Assembly (NCBI GenBank): GCA_009704345.1
Contig: WLEH01000002.1
Location: 1 to 18,822 of the forward strand
Origin: Actinomycetota bacterium
GTDB lineage: Bacteria; Actinomycetota; Actinomycetes; S36-B12; UBA5976
Reading direction: 5' to 3'
DNA: 18,822 nt
The position numbers were made by a program, and so were the translations under genes. The notes beneath the pieces are model-generated. The model saw only the letters and a program-made list of their open reading frames with translations, did not search any database and was not told the DNA's origin. This document shows, piece by piece, positions 13,381 to 18,822 of this stretch (its first letter is position 1; every line of letters starts with the position of its first letter).

Positions 13381-14015
13381 TTTAATCGTTCCCATTCCAG
13401 GAATGATTCCACTAGCACCACATCCTCAGCACACCTAACTCGAATAGATTCCAAATCGCCTTGGACTAGCCCTTGCGTTTCACCAGGTTTAAGCGCAAAA
13501 CTCCAACCATCAGTTGGTTGAGTATTAGAAATGCTTGCTATCCAATAACTCTCTGGTGAAGTTAACGCCTGCACGCTGTTGCGATCAATTGTTGCGGTGA
13601 CAAGTCGGTCCGCGTTAATCTGCTTTAGCGTATCCACCACCAGATGCGCCGGCCGTGCCGCACCAGCACCAGCCAGCAGCGCTTCTAACGCTAACTGAAA
13701 TGTTTTGATTGAAGTTAAAGGCCGGCAAGCATCATGCACAAATAGCACCTGGGCATCTTGCGCAACTAGATCTTTGATCTCGCTAAGTTGGTTGACAAAG
13801 TAAACTGGAAAATTTGGTTTGCGTTTTGCATCGGCCGCATCAAACTCTGCTTTAAGCGAATTCTTGATAGCAAGAACCACCCGTGGTTTGCAGGCAGCAG
13901 TTGCAGCACGATTAGCTGCAGTTGCAAATACCGAAGACTTACCCAACGGTAAAAAAGCATTGTTATCAGAAACCCAGATCACAACCACTGGTTGTGCTGA
14001 TAGCTCGCGAGTCAC
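13365..14015 (-). CDS. Degenerate IspD-like protein (probable pseudoenzyme) at the ancestral ispD position
   Basis: A 216-residue open frame downstream of carD, where mycobacteria and relatives have ispD. The fold is recognisable: VVVIWVSDNNAFLPLGKSS aligns with the nucleotide-binding start, VHDACRPLTS (93–102) with the HDAARP motif, and GDLESIRVRCAEDVVLVESF (186–205) with the C-terminal NIKxTxPEDL motif. However, the glycine-rich AAGxGxR loop with its Arg and Lys is gone, about eight residues are missing there, and the C-terminal catalytic Lys-x-Thr is Arg-x-Arg. The frame is nonetheless full length and uninterrupted, so a retained non-catalytic role is possible. The start is GTG at 14015, 6 bases after the carD stop. 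Whether it has any cytidylyltransferase activity is doubtful. Confidence 0.75.
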   Translation of the reverse strand: MTRELSAQPVVVIWVSDNNAFLPLGKSSVFATAANRAATAACKPRVVLAIKNSLKAEFDAADAKRKPNFPVYFVNQLSEIKDLVAQDAQVLFVHDACRPLTSIKTFQLALEALLAGAGAARPAHLVVDTLKQINADRLVTATIDRNSVQALTSPESYWIASISNTQPTDGWSFALKPGETQGLVQGDLESIRVRCAEDVVLVESFLEWERLNHSSS

Positions 14016-14021
14016 AATTAG

Positions 14022-14507
14022 TTATTTAGTCTCTTCAAGAACCGCCAAGATGCGAGTTTCGGCATCTTCTTCTTTTGAATGTTCCGCAAGTGCAATCTCG
14101 CTGCGCAGAATCAGAATGGCTTTTGCCAGCATCCGCTTCTCGCCAGCGCTAAGTCCGCGGTCCTGATCGCGGCGCCAGAGATCTCGAACGACTTCGGAAA
14201 CCTTGATCACATCGCCTGAAGCTAGCTTTTCTAAATTAGCCTTGTAGCGGCGCGACCAGTTAGTTGGCTCTTCGATATAAGGCTGACGCAGCACGTTAAA
14301 CACCCGCTCTAGCCCCTCGGCGTTAACTACGTCCCGAACACCCACCAGATCCACGTTATCGGCCGGTACCCGCACCGTTAAGTCGCCCTGGGCCACGCGT
14401 AGCACCAAGTACTCGCGCTCTTCCCCCTTGATCACACGCTTCTCGATAGCCTCGATAGTGGCTGCCCCGTGGTGTGGATAAACGACTGTTTCGCCGACTT
14501 TGAACAT
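14022..14507 (-). CDS. carD: CarD-family RNA polymerase-binding transcription factor
   Basis: A 161-residue protein, the same length as mycobacterial CarD (162), which binds the RNA polymerase beta lobe and stabilises open promoter complexes, notably at rRNA promoters. The N-terminal domain begins MFKVGETVVYPHHGAA and includes REYLVLRVAQGDLTVRVPA. The C-terminal DNA-binding domain has NWSRRYKANLEKL with Trp84 (the conserved tryptophan that wedges at the −10 upstream edge), then LWRRDQDRGLSAGEKRML. The start at 14507 is fixed by AAGGAG 9 bases upstream; longer reading-frame extensions run into the divergent lipoprotein promoter. It heads the operon continuing into the IspD-like gene. Confidence 0.96.
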   Translation of the reverse strand: MFKVGETVVYPHHGAATIEAIEKRVIKGEEREYLVLRVAQGDLTVRVPADNVDLVGVRDVVNAEGLERVFNVLRQPYIEEPTNWSRRYKANLEKLASGDVIKVSEVVRDLWRRDQDRGLSAGEKRMLAKAILILRSEIALAEHSKEEDAETRILAVLEETK

Positions 14508-14533
14508 ATTTGAGAACTCCTTCAGAGCCCCCA

Positions 14534-14544
14534 ATTCTACCAGC
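14534..14544 (-). promoter_or_regulatory. Candidate extended −10 promoter of carD
   Basis: On the minus strand, TAGAAT (14539–14534) preceded by TGG gives an extended −10 of the form TGnTAGAAT, 27 bases before the carD start codon and upstream of its AAGGAG ribosome site. No good −35 hexamer is seen at 17 bp; the region there is A-rich. Pattern match only. Confidence 0.4.
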
Positions 14545-14610
14545 CGATTTTTCCCATTTTTCCCCGCATCCCAAGCCCGAATCCCAGGGGGATTAGGTAG
14601 CCTTCCGCCC

Positions 14611-15057
14611 ATGCAACCAACCAAACTGATCGCTGCCCTACTCACCCTATTTCTCATCGCTGGCTGTGGCACTGGCTTTGACGCTGCCACCCAACAACAA
14701 GATCCAACTGGCAATGGCCGATATGTAGCCGTGGGTGACCTGCAGGTGCAGAACATGACGCTAGTTGCTGGTGAAACCAATGCTGCATTGTTACTAAAAA
14801 TATTTAACGACAATGTTGAATCAGATCGGTTGCTACAACTCTCCATTGACAACCAAATTGTGTTAACAGATATTGAGATTCCCGCTAACACTAAAGTTGC
14901 ATATGGCAATGCGGCTAATCCACCTTACATCTTTGAGTTCGCTGCTACCCCAGGTGGTTATTTACCAGTTCGGATGCAATTTGAGCGTGCCGGCATCTAT
15001 GAAACCTCAGTATTGGTAGTTGCACCATTTAATCAATATGAAGGTTTAGTTAACTAA
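14611..15057 (+). CDS. lpqE: LpqE-like lipoprotein
   Basis: A 148-residue secreted lipoprotein. The N-terminus has a basic start, a hydrophobic segment (LIAALLTLFLIAG) and a lipobox LIAGC, so Cys at about residue 19 would be lipidated after signal peptidase II cleavage. The mature part is beta-rich (NGRYVAVGDLQVQNMTLVA, then NAALLLKIFND, and a PCuAC-like layout) and ends with IYETSVLVVAPFNQY. In Mycobacterium tuberculosis lpqE lies divergently next to carD, exactly as here, which supports the name; sequence identity cannot be measured here. The ATG has no ribosome site but TAGCCT sits 7 bases upstream, so the mRNA may be leaderless. It overlaps the convergent regX3 gene by 4 bases. Confidence 0.75.
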   Translation: MQPTKLIAALLTLFLIAGCGTGFDAATQQQDPTGNGRYVAVGDLQVQNMTLVAGETNAALLLKIFNDNVESDRLLQLSIDNQIVLTDIEIPANTKVAYGNAANPPYIFEFAATPGGYLPVRMQFERAGIYETSVLVVAPFNQYEGLVN

Positions 15058-15734
15058 GCTTCAAACTTATAACCAAGTCCTCGTACCGTTAAGAGGTGTG
15101 CCGGATTTGCTGGATCGGTTTCAATCTTTGCGCGAATTCGTTTAACATGAACATCTAAAGTTTTAGTATCACCAACATAATCAGATCCCCAGATCCGATC
15201 AATCAATTGGCCCCTAGTTAAAACTCGGCCAGCATTGCGCATCAACATCAGCAGTAAATCAAATTCCTTTAACGGTAATTTAACTTGCTCCCCCAAGACT
15301 GATACCGCATGGCGCTCCACATCAATGCGAATTGGACCGATCTCAATCACATCTGATTGATCTTCGATAACTTCCCCAGCTCGACGCAGTACTGCTTTGA
15401 TCCGCGCAATTAACTCTCTTGAGCTAAATGGTTTTGTGACGTAATCATCAGCACCAAGTTCTAGTCCCACCACTTTATCGATCTCTGAGTCTTTTGCAGT
15501 CACCATTATTACTGGGACCTTTGAACGCTTGCGAATCTCACGGCAAACCTCAGTGCCTGATAAGCCAGGCAACATTAAATCTAACAACACAATATCTGCT
15601 CCACCTTTATCAAATTCAACCAGCGCGGCATTACCATCGGCAGCAACTGCAACTTCAAATCCCTCTTTGCGTAACATGAATGAGATCGCTTCACTGAATG
15701 ACTCTTCATCTTCAACAACTAACACTTTGGTCAT
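15054..15734 (-). CDS. regX3: RegX3-type response regulator (OmpR/PhoB family)
   Basis: A 226-residue response regulator for phosphate-limitation signalling in actinobacteria. The receiver domain has the acidic pair in VVEDEES, phospho-acceptor Asp52 (IVLLDLMLPG) and the conserved Lys in YVTKPFSSRELIARI. The C-terminal winged-helix domain contains LPLKEFDLLLMLMRNAGR, DYVGDTKTLDVHVKRIRAKI and TVRGLGYKFEA. The match to mycobacterial RegX3 is very close over long stretches. It is translated after senX3 with an ATGA overlap, so the two are co-expressed. Target sites are presumably PHO-box-like repeats; one GTTCACC unit occurs on the minus strand at 16947–16941 in the promoter region upstream of senX3. 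Confidence 0.93.
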   Translation of the reverse strand: MTKVLVVEDEESFSEAISFMLRKEGFEVAVAADGNAALVEFDKGGADIVLLDLMLPGLSGTEVCREIRKRSKVPVIMVTAKDSEIDKVVGLELGADDYVTKPFSSRELIARIKAVLRRAGEVIEDQSDVIEIGPIRIDVERHAVSVLGEQVKLPLKEFDLLLMLMRNAGRVLTRGQLIDRIWGSDYVGDTKTLDVHVKRIRAKIETDPANPAHLLTVRGLGYKFEA

Positions 15735-16864
15735 GCCACTACCTCCTGCGAGAGATTTCGGAGAGTTTCTTCAGATGGAGTTGGTAATCGAAGCGTAAAT
15801 GTGGATCCCTTGCCTTCGATGGAATGCAGCACCACGTCGCCGCCATGTCCGGTAACAATGTGCTTAACAATCGCAAGGCCAAGACCGGTGCCACCAGTTG
15901 CTCGCGAACGTGCTGGATCAATTCGATAGAAGCGCTCAAATACTCGGATCTGATCTCCTTCAGGAATTCCAATTCCTTGATCAGTAACTCTAATCTCAAC
16001 TAACCCATCTGAAATTTCTGCCGTAATCATTACTTTCGTTTTTACGGGAGAATAGTTAACTGCATTAACAATTAAGTTTCGAATTGCGGTAGTTAATTGT
16101 CGTTCAACACAGGCAACTTTTAATCCAGACGCAATTTTAGTTACTAATTCAATCTCTTTTGCATCCGCAACCGCTCTAACATCACTTACTGCAGCATCAA
16201 CCAATCGCTTTACCGGTGCAATTGTCGCTTTTTTCAGTGGATCATCACTTTGCAATCTGGACAAATCAATTAAGTCATTCACCAAGTTAGTTAGTCGTTG
16301 TGCTTCTGCTTGCATCTTTAGGGCAAAGCGCCGCACGGCTGCCGGATCATCGGCTGCTTCCGCTGCTGCTTCGCTAAGCAGTGATAACGCACCAACTGGA
16401 GTTTTAAGTTCATGTGACACGTTGGCGACAAAGTCGCGCCGAACTGATTCGACTCGAGTCACATCTGAAACATCTCGCAAAATCAACAAAAAACGCTGCT
16501 GCGAAATTGGCGCAATTCGAACCAAAAGCGAAAGCGATGCGGTGCCAAGCGCTGAGCGCGGGATATCCAATATTCCCTCTGCGGTTTCTGATTTATTAAT
16601 TGCGTTGGCGACAAATGCGGCAACGTTGGCATGGGTTATCTTGTTGCCTGCAACGAGATCTAGCTCCTCGGCTTCAGCGGATAATGACCGAACATGCTGT
16701 TGTTGATCCAGTATCAGCCAGGCATCTGGCAGCGCATCAAGCAGCGCAGTTTCCGCGGCAGGAGCAGAAATCTTCTGGTTAGCACCTATTCGACCGCGGT
16801 TAACCCAAAAGATGCCAATCAGAAATACCGCAGCTGCCGCTATGAAACCGAGCACAAAGTCCAC
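15731..16864 (-). CDS. senX3: SenX3-type sensor histidine kinase
   Basis: A 377-residue membrane-bound kinase partner of RegX3. One N-terminal membrane segment (VLGFIAAAAVFLIGIFWV, about 4–21) is followed by a PAS-like region (about 40–135). The dimerisation/phospho-acceptor helix carries His151 (FVANVSHELKTPVGAL). The ATP-binding domain contains RNLIVNAVNYSP (262–273), DQGIGIPEGD (295–304) and GGTGLGLAIVKH (324–335). The start is GTG at 16864; an alternative GTG at 16855 has a better-placed AGGTGG upstream, so the N-terminus is uncertain by three residues. It is divergent from gpmA, whereas in mycobacteria gpm1, senX3 and regX3 lie in the same direction. Confidence 0.93.
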   Translation of the reverse strand: MDFVLGFIAAAAVFLIGIFWVNRGRIGANQKISAPAAETALLDALPDAWLILDQQQHVRSLSAEAEELDLVAGNKITHANVAAFVANAINKSETAEGILDIPRSALGTASLSLLVRIAPISQQRFLLILRDVSDVTRVESVRRDFVANVSHELKTPVGALSLLSEAAAEAADDPAAVRRFALKMQAEAQRLTNLVNDLIDLSRLQSDDPLKKATIAPVKRLVDAAVSDVRAVADAKEIELVTKIASGLKVACVERQLTTAIRNLIVNAVNYSPVKTKVMITAEISDGLVEIRVTDQGIGIPEGDQIRVFERFYRIDPARSRATGGTGLGLAIVKHIVTGHGGDVVLHSIEGKGSTFTLRLPTPSEETLRNLSQEVVA

Positions 16865-17002
16865 CTGCGCAGAATAGAGCGCAACTAGGGAGAAGTGAAA
16901 CTTCGCCGGTTAACGCAAGCCATACAGCACTTAGCCAGCGGGTGAACTAGGTCGGCGCTGCCCCATTGGCAATTAGCCGGACAAACAGGGCAGAATTGCG
17001 GC
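16865..17002. promoter_or_regulatory. Divergent promoter region between senX3 and gpmA
   Basis: 138 bases without a gene. It contains the inverted repeat GAAGT-GAA-ACTTC (16892–16904) and one GTTCACC unit on the minus strand (16947–16941), which is the repeat unit of actinobacterial PHO boxes. No second well-matched unit is found at 11-bp spacing, so a RegX3 site is only possible, not shown. No clear −10/−35 pair stands out for either gene. Confidence 0.35.
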
Positions 17003-17740
17003 ATGTACAACTTGATCTTGCTGCGCCATGGTGAATCTGAGTGGAATGCGCTGAATTTGTTTACCGGTTGGGTGGATGTCGCGCTGAGCGAAAAAGGCAA
17101 ATCCGAAGCTGCTCGGGCCGGGGAGTTATTGGTGCAAGCTAACTTGCTGCCAACCCAACTTCACACTTCACTGCTGCGTCGTGCGATCACTACTGCTCAA
17201 CTTGCGCTGGATAAAGCAGATAGACATTGGATTCCAGTTAGCCGCTCATGGCGATTAAATGAACGTCATTATGGTGCGCTACAAGGTAAAGATAAAAAAG
17301 AAACGTTGGCCGAATATGGTGAGGCGCAATTTATGCTATGGCGCAGATCATTTGATGTGCCGCCGCCGCCAATTGCGGCTGATGATAAATATTCACAAGC
17401 ATCAGATCCTAGATACGCCGGTATTACTAACTTACCAAATACTGAATGCTTAAAGGATGTAATTGTCCGAATGCTGCCTTATTGGCATGAAGCAGTTGTG
17501 CCGCAACTTAAGGCCGGTGAATTAGTTTTAATCACGGCACACGGCAATTCACTGCGGGCGCTGGTTAAAGAGCTTGATGGTATTTCAGATGATGCTATTG
17601 CAGAACTAAACATTCCAACTGGTATTCCGCTGCATTATCAATTAGATGATAACTTGAAACCAATTGTTTCCGGCGGCACTTATCTTGATCCAGCCGCAGC
17701 TGCGGAAGCGGCAGCGAAAGTTGCAAATCAAGGACGTTAA
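17003..17740 (+). CDS. gpmA: 2,3-bisphosphoglycerate-dependent phosphoglycerate mutase
   Basis: A glycolytic enzyme that interconverts 3- and 2-phosphoglycerate through a phosphohistidine. The 245-residue length is typical. The active-site motif LLRHGESEWN near the N-terminus carries the phosphorylated His9. FTGWVDVALSEKG, TSLLRRAITTAQLAL, RLNERHYGALQGKDK and the second catalytic histidine in ITAHGNSLRALVKEL complete the family pattern. The C-terminus is alanine-rich. It lies next to senX3–regX3 as in many actinobacteria, but on the opposite strand. Its 3' end overlaps the convergent asparaginase gene by 4 bases. The start ATG at 17003 fits the normal N-terminus although the ribosome site is weak. 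Confidence 0.96.
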   Translation: MYNLILLRHGESEWNALNLFTGWVDVALSEKGKSEAARAGELLVQANLLPTQLHTSLLRRAITTAQLALDKADRHWIPVSRSWRLNERHYGALQGKDKKETLAEYGEAQFMLWRRSFDVPPPPIAADDKYSQASDPRYAGITNLPNTECLKDVIVRMLPYWHEAVVPQLKAGELVLITAHGNSLRALVKELDGISDDAIAELNIPTGIPLHYQLDDNLKPIVSGGTYLDPAAAAEAAAKVANQGR

Positions 17741-18678
17741 AACGTTGCGTGGTATTTCCCAACGGGCTTTCCGCCACCAAGCACGGGTTTTGTTAACAAC
17801 TCATCTGATGCAGCATTGTTAATACCCCAGAGTTGAAAGACCCGCGCTGAAACTAAATGACGAACTAGGAAATTGCCAGAATCAAATTTGAACGCAGCAG
17901 TTCTACCATCTTTTAGTGCCAAAACCTCCACACCTTCAGCACCATCTTTGATAAAACTGCCTGGAATTGCCTGCATCAGTTTTGCAATATCGCGGCCCTC
18001 ACCACTTGCCGCTTCTGGATAAGCCATCACTGCCGACACGATCTGATTGAGTTCAGTTCCAACTGGCGCGGTCACCGCGTGCTGAATCAATTTTGCAAGT
18101 CCAGTTAGTGAAAGTGCATGAAGCGGACCGCCACAGCCGTCCACACTGCTAATGCGAACTTGTTCGCCAGCTAACTCAGAAAATAATCCAATGATTCGCT
18201 GCTGTAATTTATTTGATGGATCTAAATAAGTTTTCGGATCTAGATCAGAATGCACACAAGCACTTAACCAGGCTGCATGCTTCCCAGAGCAATTCATTGC
18301 AATTGGTAACTTTTCTTTGCCAGCTGCAATCCATGACCGTTGCTCGGTCACGCCAATTGGATAATCGGCCGGCGTTTGCAGATCTGCTTCCGATAACTGG
18401 GCTTCTGCCAGGATAGCTCTGACATAACCCAAATGAGCTTCGCTGCCGCTATGTGATGCTGCTGCAACCGCAGCTGTTTCGGCTTTCAGTTTTGCACCGA
18501 ACTCAAGTGAAACAGCCGCTTGCACTGATTTCACCGCACTTCTGGGATAAACCAATTGTGTGATATCACCAAGTGAATAATCAATTTTGCCGGTTGGATC
18601 CAGCATTACTAATCGTCCGGTGTAGATGCTCTCGACTAATTCGCCGCGAACTAACTGAGCTAAAACCGGATTAGACAC
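17737..18678 (-). CDS. L-asparaginase (asparaginase II / Rhizobium-type family)
   Basis: A 313-residue protein of the thermolabile, Rhizobium-etli-type asparaginase family (L-asparaginase II, Pfam Asparaginase_II), unrelated to the E. coli AnsA/AnsB fold. It should hydrolyse asparagine to aspartate and ammonia. Visible family segments are QLVRGELVESIYTGRLVMLD at the start, LVYPRSAVKSVQA, MNCSGKHAAWLSACV (with the conserved SGKH), and SVDGCGGPLHALSLTGLAKL (with the DGCG motif), followed by AMNCSG-linked helices and GKYHATF at the end. The start is GTG at 18678 with GGAGAAAG upstream, and it overlaps the preceding ygfZ-like gene by 8 bases, so the two are probably one operon. Confidence 0.9.
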   Translation of the reverse strand: MSNPVLAQLVRGELVESIYTGRLVMLDPTGKIDYSLGDITQLVYPRSAVKSVQAAVSLEFGAKLKAETAAVAAASHSGSEAHLGYVRAILAEAQLSEADLQTPADYPIGVTEQRSWIAAGKEKLPIAMNCSGKHAAWLSACVHSDLDPKTYLDPSNKLQQRIIGLFSELAGEQVRISSVDGCGGPLHALSLTGLAKLIQHAVTAPVGTELNQIVSAVMAYPEAASGEGRDIAKLMQAIPGSFIKDGAEGVEVLALKDGRTAAFKFDSGNFLVRHLVSARVFQLWGINNAASDELLTKPVLGGGKPVGKYHATF

Positions 18679-18822
18679 GTTCTTTCTCCGGATTAATTAT
18701 CAATTGCTGCGTTGCAGTTTGATTGTTAACGCTAACTATTGCACTCGCCGAAGCTGAGCGCTTAATTAATGCCAATGCAATAGGTCCAAGTTCATAATGC
18801 TGTGCTGCAGCACAGATGACAC
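18671..18822 (-). CDS. ygfZ: YgfZ/GcvT-like folate-binding protein, C-terminal fragment
   Basis: Only the last 50 or so codons are inside the window; the gene continues beyond base 18822. Reading the minus strand gives a segment ending with HYELGPIALALIKR, then an alanine/serine-rich strand and NPEKERV before the TAA at 18673–18671. The HxELGPIALALxKR motif is the C-terminal barrel signature of actinobacterial YgfZ (tRNA-modifying/Fe-S cluster maintenance, folate-binding) proteins. It overlaps the asparaginase start by 8 bases. A GcvT paralogue is an alternative, though the short tail fits YgfZ better. Confidence 0.75.
   Translation of the reverse strand, partial: VICAAAQHYELGPIALALIKRSASASAIVSVNNQTATQQLIINPEKERV

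Noticed and set aside
14500..14610. N-terminal extension of the lipoprotein from an upstream ATG
   Set aside because: It would bury the signal peptide and lipobox behind 37 residues and overlap the carD start; the ATG at 14611 gives a proper lipoprotein signal.
14508..14909. Long N-terminal extension of CarD on the minus strand
   Set aside because: It overlaps the lipoprotein gene antisense, has no CarD similarity, and the ATG at 14507 has a good ribosome site and gives the usual family length.

Overview
The window looks like a piece of a compact, low-to-moderate GC actinobacterial chromosome. CarD, a RegX3/SenX3 two-component pair, an LpqE-like lipoprotein, a DUF4032 protein and the order carD–ispD–ispF–cysS–rlmB are all actinobacterial hallmarks. 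Genes overlap by 1–16 bases or lie a few bases apart, and the composition is AT-richer than in classic high-GC actinomycetes. A streamlined freshwater lineage (acI/Nanopelagicales-like) would fit; that assignment is inference.

Layout. (1) 67–4176: tRNA-Thr(UGU), a DUF4032 kinase-like protein, then a convergent minus-strand block read as ispF–cysS–rlmB. (2) 4186–13380: a block of about 9.2 kb that interrupts the ancestral ispD–ispF junction. It starts with a divergent HPr gene and continues on the plus strand with an acetoin-dehydrogenase-like complex (E1-alpha, E1-beta, E2), a SorC-family regulator, GutM, a glucitol-type PTS permease in four genes (IIC SrlA, the membrane half of SrlE, the IIB half of SrlE, IIA SrlB), a DRL-like (type II DXP reductoisomerase-like) oxidoreductase with a SAF-like C-terminus, an intact IspD-family cytidylyltransferase and a small zinc-ribbon protein. 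(3) 13365–14507: minus-strand carD followed by an IspD-like gene whose catalytic residues are largely lost, at the place where ispD normally sits. (4) 14611–18822: LpqE-like lipoprotein, regX3–senX3 (minus), phosphoglycerate mutase (plus), L-asparaginase (minus) and the C-terminal end of a YgfZ-type folate-binding protein (minus).

The most interesting reading is that block 2 encodes one coherent pathway. A polyol PTS would import and phosphorylate a methylated tetritol or deoxy sugar (2-C-methyl-D-erythritol is the best fit). The DRL-like enzyme would interconvert methylerythritol 4-phosphate and 1-deoxyxylulose 5-phosphate (DXP). The acetoin-dehydrogenase-like complex would cleave DXP, an acetoin-type ketol, into acetyl-CoA and glyceraldehyde 3-phosphate. 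The IspD homologue could tap the same intermediate for isoprenoid synthesis. Each family assignment rests on visible sequence; the substrate and the direction of flux are inference. The main rival readings are uptake of an ordinary polyol with diverged accessory enzymes, or a purely biosynthetic role of DRL plus IspD.

Regulatory sequence is visible at three places: a pair of 16-bp imperfect repeats exactly 21 bp apart in the HPr/E1-alpha divergent promoter region, a palindrome and a ribosome-site hairpin before srlA, and a strong intrinsic terminator inside the PTS operon between the IIC and IIB genes.
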